From: Cryptococcus deneoformans JEC21
Lineage: Eukaryota > Basidiomycota > Tremellomycetes > Tremellales > Cryptococcaceae
Length of the DNA: 64,000 nucleotides
Assembly: GCF_000091045.1 (NCBI RefSeq)
Contig: NC_006686.1
Location: 409,501 to 473,500 of the forward strand
Reading direction: 5' to 3'
This document shows positions 32,773-44,535 of this stretch, in pieces. Numbering within the stretch: position 1 is the first letter of the stretch; every line of letters starts with the position of its first letter. Under the pieces are notes generated by a model. That model searched no databases and had not been told where the DNA came from. It saw nothing but the letters and a program-made list of their open reading frames with translations. Position numbers and translations under genes: made by a program.

Positions 32773-35700
32773 ATGGCAAAGGCAAAGACCCCTCCACCGC
32801 CCTCTGCGCTCCATTCATATGAGCCCCCAACGGAAGTAGCCTCGCATCCTCCCTCGCAGCGTCATCATCACGACCACGAGCACCATCACCATCATTCCCA
32901 TTACGTTCGCTCTGTCAGTCCTGGCGAGACTGTTAAAGGGACCATTGAAGAGAAGCAGGTGGACGAGTTGAAAGAGGAAAAGATTGTTGAAGCGCAAGTC
33001 AAAGTTGCTCCTGAACTCGTTGCACCGCCAGTCATTGCAAGTGCAAAAGCAAGCACCAACGCAAAAAGTAGAGCTGCAAGTGTCGAGGCTCCTAGTGCAG
33101 CCGCAACTATTTCACATATCACGAGGACAAAAAGTATCCTCGCTACAACGTCCGCTCCTGCACAAGTAGTAGAAGTCGTACCCGCTGCTCCAAGTGCCTC
33201 TTCCATTGCTGCGCCTCCCACTACGGTTGTACCAAGCGTCAAAGCCCGTCCTAGCAAGGCCCCTTCTGTAAAACCCGTAAACAGGCGACCAAGCGTAAAG
33301 GTCCCTTCTATCATACCTCCCTCCCTTACATCTTCCCATCGTTCGAGATATTCACACCATCACCCCGAAGTGATCGTCAACGTCACCATTCCTCAGGCAG
33401 TCGCTGCGCCTGCGCCCCTTTCCCCACCAGTTATCGCGGCTGTCCTACCCGCACCTACTGTCATAGAAGGAACGGTAAAAGAGACTACTGCAGAAAAGTC
33501 TTCACCTCTCGTAGTACCAGCCACCGTCCCTCCCACCACGACGCAAGCGTCCACAATCGTCACTAGCCCTGCCGCACCGCCGAGCCCGTCGCCATCTACC
33601 AGATCCCGGCTTTTCAGACTTCACAGTACCAAGCCTACCACCGCGCCTCTCCCTCCAGTGGCTCCGACAGCCGGAGAACAAGGTGTAGAAGGGGAACCGG
33701 AAGAGGAGATAGTGGAAGAGACAAAGGTGGTTACGACTACCAGAACCTCCAAGCGTCGACCTGCTAGTCCACCAAAGGTTTCCGAGACCGGTAGTCGTTA
33801 CGTCGAAAATATCCTGGAAGAAGAAGCTCCTGCACATCCTCCGCCGCCGCCGCCGCCGCCTTCTACCAAGCCCAAGTCTGTCAAATCAAGGCCAAAGTCT
33901 CTTGCGTCACTATCTCCACTCCCTAGTGCACCGAACACGCCAGTCACTATGAAGTGCCATTTTTTCGGTAGTAAATCATCTCCTCCGCCGCCAAAGACGA
34001 GAACTGTAGAAACCACGACAGTGGAAACAGTTTCCTACCCCCTTCTACCTCAGAGCGTAGAGGAAGCCGATGTCGACACCGCTGCAACTACTGCCGGTGG
34101 TCCCACGACCAAAGGAATCAGGGGCGCAAGATCAGTCGCGCTTACGGCTAGTAGCGGGAGAATGTCCGGAACTAAAGCTGGGATCCGTCCGATTCCAATG
34201 GGTATGTATCCCCCTTTTTCCATTCTTTTTTCTTTTACTGCCATCTCTTTTGAGAAACAGAGAAATGCTGAGAACAAGGAATGTACGTAGTTGATTACCA
34301 AGCTTTGATGAAAAGATCGCCGGCGCCTTCTCAGAAAAAGTCTTTGTCGCCTCCTACAGTTCCCGCCGCTCCAGCGCCTGTGCCTTCTACCACTGTGGAA
34401 GTGACTACGGCTCCTGCTCAAGCAGTGGCAGCAACTGAGCTACCTCCAGCTACTACCGTTGCCGTGACCGCGGCCGCTTCAAGTACTGGCCCACCTCCTA
34501 ACGCTTTACCCCCGTCGACAGCGCCTCCTCCGTCCACTCTCGAGCGCACAACGGTTGCTATGGAAGCCACAGCTCTTACGAGTCCCAAGACGATCATGAC
34601 TTTATCGGCTCAGCTTGACAAGGATAGTCATGGAAATGAACATCTGCACGCTCGCTGGCGTGATCATACCAATGTCAACGAAGTAGATTTGAATACCGGG
34701 CATGACGCTGGAGAGCATGTGGAGACCACCGAATCGCCAGGAGAGACAGACAAGGAGCGGACGCGGCGGGAGAAGAGGGAGAAGAAGGAGCGGGAAAAAC
34801 GGGACAAGCTGGCAAACTCGGCGCCTTACCGGCCTGTCGGGGCACTGCCGCCACCGAAGAGCGAGAGGTGAGTGTTGCATGGCTGTGTGGAGGATGGACG
34901 CTGACTGCCCTACAGGTATGCATATCCGCCTGCTCCGACTGAGATTGGGCGGCAGGCGAGGGAGCGGCTGAGTGAGAAGACGGGACGTGGGGGGTGAGTG
35001 GCTGTTTCTGGTTCCGGGGGGCTTTGGGCGGAAGGAACCCCCTTTTCCCCGAAGAGGTCCTTTGGCTCAACACAGTCTCAAAGCTGATACGCATCCTTTG
35101 TTCCTGTCGTTACATATATATCCCAGGCCCCCCCTCCCCCTCCCCCGCCCCCAACTATTCCCTAGACCACCACCACTCGTCGGCGTTCGCCCACCGACCA
35201 TCCCGCACCAGATGTTCAACCCGATGATGCTCAACCCGATGATGTCCGGCTACCCCATGGGCACAATGGGCATGCCGATGGGTATGGGCATGCCAATGGC
35301 CGCCCCCATCCCCGGCATCATGCCTGGCATGCCCGGCGTCGGCAACTTGCCAAGAGGGTGGTTTGGAAGAGATCAACTTGGAAGAGGTGCGCAGATGGGT
35401 CCTGGGTTGTAGTGTGGCAGGCGTGCATACATAGAATGAGAGGGGCCGCGGGGGAGTAAACGCACTGAATGTGGCATGTGGCGTGGATTGGAGTGAGAGG
35501 AAAGGCGATGAAAATGAAAAGTGAATGTGTATTGATGTGCCCATTGTTAAGTAGATTTTGCGGGGCCGGGCGGTGTGGGCTCCAGGTATGCAGACCTCTT
35601 TTTTCGCCTTGGTTGCTTGTGTCCTCGCACGCATATACGAGAGATCAAACTGACATGCGTACCGTAGCCAACCGTATCGACCTCCTGACCCCTCTGCCCT

Positions 35701-37152
35701 GCCTCCAATGCCATTCGGCCTGCCGTTCATTGCTCGTCCAGGACAAGAAGGATTCGATCAGTATGGGCGAATGTGTAAGTAAAGAATAGAGTGATGGGTT
35801 GTATGGAGAGTCCATACTGACAGCTGCGCATTTGCAGTACCACCCACCTTGCCTGAAGGTGAGTAAAACCGCAACATTGTTAATCAGGAAGGGAAAAATG
35901 TTCAATCAATTTCCCATCACCACAGGATGGGACGGCTGGGGTCGGCCCATTGTAGCTGCAGGAGCAAACCCTCCTGCCCCTGCTGTCCAACCACTTCAAG
36001 AACCGCCTGCCCCTCTTGCACAACCTCGTACCCGCGCCGTGCCACGAACTACCCAGCCTTCTGCGATCGGTGGAAGTACTTACGGGTACCCAAATCAGTC
36101 TGGCTCACAGACTAGTACCTTGGTGTCGGAGACCGCTACCAATAGACCTGATCAGTACGTAGGCTGGAGAAATTACTACTTGGTTTCAAAGAAAAGTGAT
36201 CGGAATGACCCGAAAGGATTCTGAGATATTCCCGAGGGAAAATCGGAGAAGAGGGAAGGCAAGCGCCCCGGCGTCTGCTACCCACTATTTTCATTTTTAT
36301 TTTGGGGGGGCCAGAGTCGATGGAATGGGGACGATCATGTCGCGATGCAGAATGCATGCTTATGATTGTTTTTTCTTCGTCATAGGCCACCATGCTTTGA
36401 CCGCCCTCCCGCTCAACATGACTCTTATTACCGCTACGAACCTTTCGAAGCCTTTTCCTTTTCGGCCAAGTTGCTCAACCATCCTCACCAGCTGCATCTT
36501 CCTCCTGAGCTCGTTAGCAGGGATGTCAATGAGCAAGATTGGTAAGTTCAAAACATCATTGCAATGATATCCATCATCCCACTAACACTGTCTCAGGATG
36601 AAATTCATCGAAGACTTTGCTCGAGAGGCCCTCCATGGCGCATCTCATTCGCTCACTCGACAAGCCAGAGGCCAACACACTGGTCCCGACCCTATCCTTT
36701 CTGAAGCCGTACATTCTCTTCTCGCTTCCTGGGCTGTTGCGTTCTTTGCCCCACGAGGTATCAGGGTATATGCCGCCCAGAACGGCAAGAAGGTCATCCC
36801 ACCGCCTATTGGGCCATCACACAGTACGCGTGGCTATTCCCATGCCTCGGAGTGGAGCGACAGCGAAACCGCATCGGATGATGATTTTGGATACGGAAGC
36901 GAAGATGAGAAGGAAAGGCAAGCCAGAAAGGGTGACATGTACTTGCCTAAACGGGAAAGGGAGATTAGGAGAAGTGAGCGAATAAGAATGAGAAAACGGG
37001 AAAGAAGGCGAAGAATGAGGGAGTTTGAACTTAAGAACGGCGAGAATAGGGAAGCTTGGGAGATCCATTTCGTACCTGCCACACCGACGATTTGGCTGCC
37101 AGGAGCTAGACCTAGGACATATGGTGAACCTGTGGTCAGACTGAAGCGCTAG
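32773..37152 (+). CDS. Large proline-rich fungal protein with His-, Met- and Arg-rich tracts
   Basis: I do not recognise this protein. Nine exons can be joined into about 1,140 residues. Exons are 32773-34201, 34291-34867, 34916-34993, 35127 to about 35408, about 35668-35772, a 21-22 nt microexon near 35838, about 35926-36152, about 36384-36541, and 36597-37152. The N-terminus has a His-rich tract (HHHDHEHHHHHSH), then 550 residues of Pro/Ala/Val/Thr low complexity including a Pro run, and an Arg/Lys/Glu coil. Next is a Met-Pro-Gly region (MFNPMMLNPMMSGYPMG, then MPMGMGMP) and a conserved-looking block (SFSAKLLNHPHQLHLPPELV, then DVNEQDWMKFIEDFAREAL). The C-terminus is very basic, ending WEIHFVPATPTIWLPGARP. 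The weak point is the join across 35409-35667: without it, a stop at 35410-35412 would make two genes. Confidence 0.65.
33838..33860 (+). repeat. CCG triplet run encoding polyproline
   Basis: About seven CCG/CCT codons encode eight consecutive prolines in the proline-rich protein, a potential profilin/WW/SH3 ligand. Confidence 0.85.
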
Positions 37153-37649
37153 AGTCCAGGTGGGTCGGGTCAAAGATGGATAATATTAGGGATTAGTATG
37201 TCAAATGGAACTGAGAAGCTTTGGTCGGTCATGATGGAAGATTTTGCCTAGTCATTGTCAGAACAGATACTTTTACTCATGTATATGGTTTCCAGACCTT
37301 GTCATGCGTTAAAAAATGTGAACTATACGTGACACGTGATGGACCTCTTAAATGAATCAGCTTGAACATCTCGCTAGCTTGGAAGAACCTCATAGGCGGT
37401 TACTTACTATAGGATATAAGCCTCAACCCAACTAATCATTGTCTTCAAAATTAGATACAGCCTAGTTGTATCGAGTCAAAAACGATGCAAATACCTCAAA
37501 CGGTTGAAGAACATGTTGGCTGATACAGAATGACATAATAAGGGAGAAGGATACATCGCCATCAACCTGTGATATGTGATACAGACATTACCAGTCAGTA
37601 ATGAGACACGAGATAATGGTTTACGATGTGTAAACTCACCATCAGTACA
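37153..37649. other. Convergent intergenic region, proline-rich gene / CSL4
   Basis: These 497 bp are AT-rich and hold the two 3' ends. No gene is seen. Confidence 0.5.
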
Positions 37650-38461
37650 TTATATTCCTTCAGGCTTCGCAACTTTTCTCTTCTCCTTTTTCCCAGTCAC
37701 TTCGTCCTCCATTTCCTGATAGCTAACCGGCAATAAGGGATTACCTGTACGTCATTGATCAGTAAATGATTTGAAAAAGAAAGAAAATGCAGTCAACAAA
37801 CGTACCAGCTTCTGATTTCGCATATACGACGCCCAGCTCGTCCGCTGCGGTTGACAAATAGTAGCTCCTTGCATCACCTAAACTTAGCTATAACATTGAA
37901 TCTTTCAGCGCGGTCGCTCCCGTGAGATTCAAAGATTGAGAAAAACTCACCACCTTCGCCTTAACAATATCGCCTAATCTGAAACATTCACCCATTTTCA
38001 CCTTGTCTCTTTCTGTTAACCTAATGTCCGCAATTCGAATCAGGCCCGTGAAATCTTCTGAAGATTCGGGAAGGGGACGATCGCTCAAAGTTGTAAGAGT
38101 CATATGTGCCTGTTGAGGTGTCAATCTAGAAATCTGAGATTTGCATGAGTGATATTTCACAGTCGTAGTCAGGCGGGGACACTTACAACGCCGATCACGA
38201 TGGAGTCTACATCGACTGTACCGACGGTTTCCTCCCTCCCTATAACGCTGACAACCTGCATAGAATCTATCAGCACTATACAGTACACGACAACGGATCT
38301 TGAACATGGCTCACAGCACCGTCTCTCCGTGGTCTTCCCACAACACTAGCCAAGATTTGACCGTTGCGCTCATAACAACCTTTTCCGCATTTCGGTAGGG
38401 GCGGGGTGATAAGTTGGGCCGGTAAGGGTTGACCGGGCAGAAGCAACGATGGTGATGACAT
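37650..38461 (-). CDS. CSL4: Exosome core cap subunit Csl4
   Basis: Csl4 is one of the three S1/KH cap proteins of the nuclear and cytoplasmic RNA exosome. The ATG is at 38459-38461 (MSSPSLLLPGQPLPA). The N-terminal barrel motif KCGKGCYERNGQILASVVG is typical of Csl4. An S1 domain follows (VGTVDVDSIVIGVV, then EDFTGLIRIADIRLTERDKVKMGECFRLGDIVKAKVVSLGDARSYYLST), then ELGVVYAKSEAGNPLLPVSYQEM with the usual C-terminal Met-x-Asp-like end. Stop 37650-37652. Length is about 190 residues over five or six exons. It is head-to-head with proteasome alpha4 across 327 bp. Confidence 0.92.
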
Positions 38462-38788
38462 AACCGACGATTGTGGGACCGAATTAACGAATGGATAACG
38501 TCTATTAGGAGACAGAACGATGAAAGGCTGGAATTGACGAAATCAATGCAAGGTGAGTGCTCGAGTGGGTCGCCGTCTTTCAAAAACAGAGGGAAGCCTC
38601 CACCTCTCCGTGCGGATCGGGACACCCCGGTGGATGTACCCTCAAAACTAGGCATCCGAGAAGTCAGGCGTGCCTAACAATCGTACTTCGACGGTGACGA
38701 AGCAACGCGCGTTCCGAGGCGAATCCCATTCGTGCAAAGAGCTGTATTCTCAATCAGTAGACATCTTTCCTCACTTAATTCACTCATA
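38462..38788. promoter_or_regulatory. Shared divergent promoter, CSL4 / PRE6
   Basis: These 327 bp separate two head-to-head housekeeping genes. I looked for a proteasome-type GGTGGCAAA element and did not see one. Confidence 0.5.
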
Positions 38789-40017
38789 ATGTCTCGCTCT
38801 TACGACCGAGGTAAGTAGGGGCCAAGCAGGGAATAAGGCTACATCTCTCTCTGGCATCCTGTCGAGCTCTAAACTCAGAAACATCGCTGACAGTGTTCCT
38901 TTAGCTCTTACTGTCTTTTCTCCTGACGGACATGTAAGTTTGTTAACGTGTCTGCGATCCCAGAAGGTTCCGCTGATAGAACATATAGCTTTTCCAAGTA
39001 GAATACGCTCTTGAAGCCGTGCGACGAGGAACATGCGCCGTCAGTTATCTTCAATCTCCCACTGTAAACCAACAACTAACCCCTGGCGATTTCAGGTTGG
39101 TGTCCGTGGTAAATCATGTGTGGTCCTCGGTGTGGAGAAGAAATCAACTCTTCAACTTCAAGATCCTCGAACGGTCCGAAAGGTTGCCATGCTGGATGAT
39201 CATGTTTGCGTGGCTTTTGCTGGTAGGTCGGGTTGTTTTCAAAACCCTGGTTTAATAATTAATGACGTCTGTAGGTCTTACTGCGGATGGTCGTATCTTG
39301 ATTGACAAGGCGAGAATTGAGTGTCAATCACACCGACTGACTGTAGAGGACCCCGTCAGCATTGAATACATCACCAAGCACATCGCTGGTATTCAACAGG
39401 TGCGCTGTTTGGTTTTGTTTCGCACATCTCGTCTGATTAGATTCCATAGCGATACACTCAATCAGGTGGTGTCCGACCATTCGGTATATCCGCTTTGATT
39501 GTCGGGTTTGACCCACATGACACTATTCCCCGACTGTACTCTACCGAACCAAGCGGTATCTACTCTGCCTGGAAAGCTTGTTCTATCGGAAGAGCATCCA
39601 AGACTGTCAGGGAATTCTTAGAGAAGAACTATGTGGAAGACCTTGAGAGAGAACAGGCAATTAAATTAACAGTGAAGAGTCTGTTAGAAGTTGTGCAAAC
39701 TGGTGCGAAGAACATTGAGATTACTGTGATGGAGTCATATGGTGTTGTTAAAGTGAGTATTTATTCGAAGCGAACTTAGCTGGACTAAGCTGATATGATA
39801 ATAGGCCCTTGAGCAATCTGATATCGAAAAAATTGTCGCTGAGATTGACGCTGAGAAGGAAGCTGAGGCCGAACGTAAACGTCAACGTCTGGCTGCCACA
39901 CAAGCAGGGCAAGCATCTATGGCCATGGGTTCTTCCGTGCCTTCTGGTACAGAGACACCGGCCGGCCGCCCTCAAGAACATGCTTCAGCCCCTGGGGGTG
40001 ACAGTGGGGTGCAATAG
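38789..40017 (+). CDS. PRE6: 20S proteasome subunit alpha type-7 (alpha4)
   Basis: This is an outer-ring subunit of the 20S proteasome. The ATG is at 38789 (MSRSYDR, then [28 protein letters not shown]), the alpha-type N-terminal signature. [39 protein letters not shown] and [14 protein letters not shown] follow, then [28 protein letters not shown]. The C-terminal tail carries a basic cluster and a Ser/Gly/Pro-rich end. Assignment to alpha4 rather than another alpha subunit rests on the [17 protein letters not shown] start and the KNYVEDL region. The gene has seven or so short exons. The stop is at 40015-40017. Confidence 0.92.
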
Positions 40018-40081
40018 ATAGTTGATGTATATGTAGGCTGGGGGGTATAGCGGAATTATGCATGATGTAGAATATGGATGT

Positions 40082-41355
40082 CTATTGTGCAGATCGACGA
40101 GGCAAGACTGAGTAGGGTCTACGCAAACCAAGACGACTTATCAAGTCTGCAGGCATGCAGTAGACAGGGTCAATATCTCGTAGATCTGGGTAGCCCAGGA
40201 GAGAGAGGCCGGCAACTCCAAAGATGGTATGGAAGACGTCGACCCAATCCCCCGGCCTGTCTCCTATGCCTCCGTCATCAAGATCCTATAAATGTCAACA
40301 TTTGATAAATAAATGATGGGCTCTCTTACCTGGGCGCTCAATATGAAGTTAATTAATTTATCCGCGTTGACCCAGTGGATTTTGCCGATTATGGATAATG
40401 AGGCGAGACACCACCAAGAATAACATACCTACGACAATCAGTCAGTGTCTCGTTGGTAGAATGGTGTGACTTACGTCCTCGAGCTTCTCTGGCCTTCCGT
40501 TAAGACCTCCATTAGGTAGCTGTCTTTCCGACAACCACGCTCCTAACAAATCTCGGTCCACGAGGTCCAGTCGATCCAGGATGGTTAGTGCTGCTGTGCA
40601 GACCCAAACTTGTCCTGAATGGCTCTCTGTGCCCGGACTAAGGCCGAATCCTCCATCGAAGTTCATGCACTTTCGAATATTTTCGGTGATGCCTTCTATT
40701 TGTTCGTCTGTAAGGCTTGAAAGACGACCGAGGAGGGAAAGGCAGGAGAGCAGAATATAAGAAAAACGAGTGTCTGACTCTCCCCATTTGTCGCCAGATA
40801 CGGAGCCGTCGGGATTAACAAGTTTGAGAAGGACTGCACATGAACTTAGGAATAGCCAACATGAAAAGAAGTTATAAAACATACAAGAAATGATACGCTC
40901 AATATCCGCCCGATCAAGAGCGTCTTCCATGAGCAAAACCTGGATTCCCGAAAGCGTGGCCAAGATGTGACCATCGTGACCAGGATGCGGTCCAAAGGTA
41001 CCTGACCGATGTCAGCTATATAATACTTCGACTTGTTGAAATGACCAACGTACCAGTCTCATCGTCCCAGCAGGACAGCACATACTCAATGACACCTTCC
41101 CGGTCAAGCGCTTCTGGCTGCCCTAGCATATATAAGGCAGTGAGTCCCCAGTAGATCCCGTTGAGCCGAAGATGAGAGGTTATATAGTAGGCCAAGTCCT
41201 TTTTCTGTCATTGAGAGAGTTGATCAGCATTGTATGTGGGGAAGATATGTAAGAATGGTTAGCCCCGAACGAGGGCGACACACCTTGTCAAGATCTTGGA
41301 TATACTTGATATGCAAGGACTTATTAAGAGGCTGCGAGGTGGCGGCTAGGGACAT
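40082..41355 (-). CDS. BET2: Rab geranylgeranyltransferase beta subunit
   Basis: This catalytic subunit adds geranylgeranyl groups to Rab GTPases. The ATG is at 41353-41355 ([15 protein letters not shown]). Prenyltransferase repeats are visible: [82 protein letters not shown] and [22 protein letters not shown]. The zinc ligands Asp and Cys (EDVCYSWW) and His ([14 protein letters not shown]) are all present. The end (stop 40082-40084) carries a short extra tail after LGLRRP. The 3' end lies only 64 bp from that of PRE6. It is head-to-head with MLH3. Confidence 0.93.
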
Positions 41356-41615
41356 GGTGGCCGGATCGTCAGTTATGGGAATGAAGAGATGTATCAGATG
41401 ATGGCGCTCAACGAAGGATATGTTCGTTGGTTATGACGGACGAGCCGAGGCAACCAAAAGTGGAGGTCATCCACCCTATCAGTATTGCTTTTGTCAAGAA
41501 AGAACCTTTCTCTTAATCATAATATTCCATTCAGATCAAAATACAAGGTATACCACAACTAGACCAGTACCCATGAGTTCCTTTTGGATCTCTGCGCGCT
41601 GCTAGAAGTAGCAAG

Positions 41616-44411
41616 ATGCCAAATATATTACCATTGCCTCGCCCCACATCCACAACTCTCCGCTCTTCCATCATCCTCCCCAGCCTCGCCCAGATTTTCT
41701 CTGAGCTACTTCAAAATTCTTTGGATGCTGAAGCTACCAAAATCGAATGCTATGTGAACTTGGCCAAAGGGAATGAAACTCTGAGAGTGGAGGATAACGG
41801 CACCGGTATCAGCAAGAATGGGCTAGCAAAGATAGGAAAGAGGTTTAGGACGAGTAAAGAAATACACGAGGGAGGATTGGGGCCAGTAGGATCTTACGGA
41901 TTCCGTGGAGAAGGTAAGTTGATCTGTATAAAGCCCTAATGAATACTGAACATTGCCACAGCCTTAGCATCTATAGCTTCACTTTCCCTTCTAGATATTA
42001 CTACACGCAGAGCTTCGTTTCCAGTTTATACCAAAATTCTCAGACATTCGAAAACACTATTCGAAGGCCCCAATCCTGATAGGCATATTGCAGGCGGCCA
42101 AGGTACTACAGTTGTAGTTCGCGAGATCTTTCGTACCATCCCCGTTAGAAGAGAAGAGCTGGCGGCGACAAGTAGCACGCTTTTAATGAGCCAATTGAAA
42201 AAGGTTGTTGAAACGCTAGCACTAGGAAATCCAGGCGTCCGATGGGTATTATGGGAGGAGAAGACTACGACTACTGGGGGCTTGAAACGAATCATGAGTA
42301 TCAATGCGGTAAGTCAACAAATGGACGGCACTTGCTATTCATGACTTACTTTTAACTTAGTCTGATTCTGCGTTGGACGTGTTCAAAACCCTATACGGAG
42401 GCGCCCTTGTTCAGAGCGTCCAAAAGATTAAAGTAACCGCTGGGAAAAGAAAAGTGGACGGTTTTATCAGTATCTCGGGAGATGTCTCAAAAGTAAGATG
42501 CCGCTAAAACGTTACCAAACCGATGCTGACACAGTGACAGGCTCATCAACATCTTTGTGAATTTTGTCTTGTCATGATGTTTTGCATTTTACCGACTGAC
42601 CGGCTGCAGATATCAATAACTATCCAATCGATCGCGGAGATGTACATACGGCGATTGCTAAGAAGTTCGCCAGTAGCAAATTCGCTAATCTAGCATCTGC
42701 CGGTCAGCATGACGAGGATGAAGATTATCACCCTTGTAAGCATTAAATTCATTGGTACTTTATTTCGCTCATGTCACAGCAGCTGGGCGACGTTCTCCTA
42801 GAAGACTTGAAAGATATCCTGTATATGTACTGAACGTAACTTTGTCGGCCGGTGAATTAGACGTTTCCTATGAGCCTCAGAAAGGTGTTCTGGGATACAA
42901 GGTCAGTCGGATTCTTCATCTGTTGGGTGTTCGCTGAATTCTCCTGCGCTAAGGATATCGAGTCTCTGAAGACAATGTTATTGGCTGTTGTAGACGAATT
43001 CCTTCGTCGAAATGGATTTGGCCCAGCACATACCCCCTCTTCGATGTCAAGCCCTACCAAACGTCCTGTATCGCATGTTTCTCAACCCGTTGGCCGCCTT
43101 GCATCTGCACTCGGGAGGCCATCGCCTCTGTCACTGTCTTCTTTGCGCACCAATACGCCTGTTCCTCGACCCATGTCGCTTGCTCTTCCTTCAAAGGATA
43201 GTCCGAAGAGAGTTGCATCCCATTTATCAGAGGAAGCGCCGGATTCCACGAAACGGCGACGACTGATGTCTCCCGAGAAGACTATTACGCCTCGTATTAG
43301 CGAAAGAGGCACTAGAAAATCCAAGTGGATCGACGATCTCTTGGCCAAATTGAATACTGGTGTTTTTCCTCTATCCCCCCATACTTTTCGAACAACGGAT
43401 CATGAACACGACTTTACAGGCGATGACGTAGCGTCTATGGCTGGCTGCTCATATGAGCCTACTAATCCGGTGTCATTACCTTCTCCATTTCCGTTCACTA
43501 CCGATGTGCAAATCTCGAAATCATCCCTCTCTAATGCAACTGTTCTAGGTCAAGTTGATCGAAAATTCATCGCTGTCGTCCTTAGTACCAATATTAATTT
43601 GACGACCTTGGCTTTGATCGATCAACACGCCGCTGATGAGCGGGTGGCAGTGGAGAAAGTTCTTCTGGAACTTTGTGAAGGGTTTGCAAAAGATGATTTG
43701 TTGGTGGCGGAGCTCGCTAAGACTCGACCGATGATTATTCTCACTCAAGCGGAAGCCCAGATCCTCTCCCAGCCTTGGGTACTGTCATTGTTCAAGAGAT
43801 GGGGCATTCGCCTCACCATGCCTCCTGGACTTTCTCATGGGGAGTATATTCAAGTCAAAGTCGAAACCGTTCCTTTAAGTCTGTTGAGCAGACTGGGTAG
43901 AAAGGAAGGTTCAGAAATGACAAGACTTGTAAGAGGTTATTTACCAATCGTGGCGGAACATGCGAGCGAAATAACCGTTCTTGTCGAAAATCTCGAAGGC
44001 AAAGCAATGGAAGATAACGAAGGTGGGGACACCGAGGGATATGGGGGAGACTGGGGCAGACTGATGAGGTTTATGCCCCGTGAGATGCTGGAGCTAGCAA
44101 ATTCAAAAGCATGCCGAGGTACACTTTCATCCATATTCCACCGCTATCACTCGTGCTGATCGTTTATCCCAATAGGTGCCATCATGTTTGAGGATCGCCT
44201 ATCGCATGATCAATGCGACCGCCTTATACAGCAGCTATCCCAGACAAGATTTCCATTCATGTGCGCCCATGGACGGCCATCGATGGTACCACTTGTCATT
44301 TTGAATGAACAGCAAGACAAGCCCGTCACTAAAGCCAAGCGGAAGATAAACTGGGATAATCTTCGAAACAAAACGTACGAAGGCAATATGGACGGCGAGA
44401 ATGATGAGTAG
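41616..44411 (+). CDS. MLH3: MutL homologue Mlh3
   Basis: Mlh3 partners Mlh1 in an endonuclease that resolves meiotic crossovers and aids mismatch repair. The ATG is at 41616. The GHKL ATPase shows IFSELLQNSLDAEAT (motif I), VEDNGTGI (motif II) and GSYGFRGEALASIASLS (motif III), the last spliced across an intron. A transducer domain and a long disordered linker follow. The C-terminal endonuclease has the metal motif DQHAADERVAVE, matching DQHA-x2-E-x4-E, then ACRGAIMFEDRLS and CAHGRPSMVPL. DQHA plus the CxHGRP form and the short C-terminus favour Mlh3 over Pms1. No catalytic residue is missing. Confidence 0.9.
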
Positions 44412-44535
44412 TCCAGTTACTATAAGTTCAATCCACCGTCATCTGCAGAGCAAGCGAGACAGCTGTATAAATAAATCATTCCTGTTGTATGCATGGTATG
44501 TGATTATTGTACTGTACATCAAGTGATTGGTGTTG

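Noticed and set aside
35500..35660. C/D-box snoRNA in the long intron of the proline-rich gene
   Set aside because: GCGATGA is an imperfect C box, the nearest CTGA is nearly 150 nt away and no terminal stem is seen.
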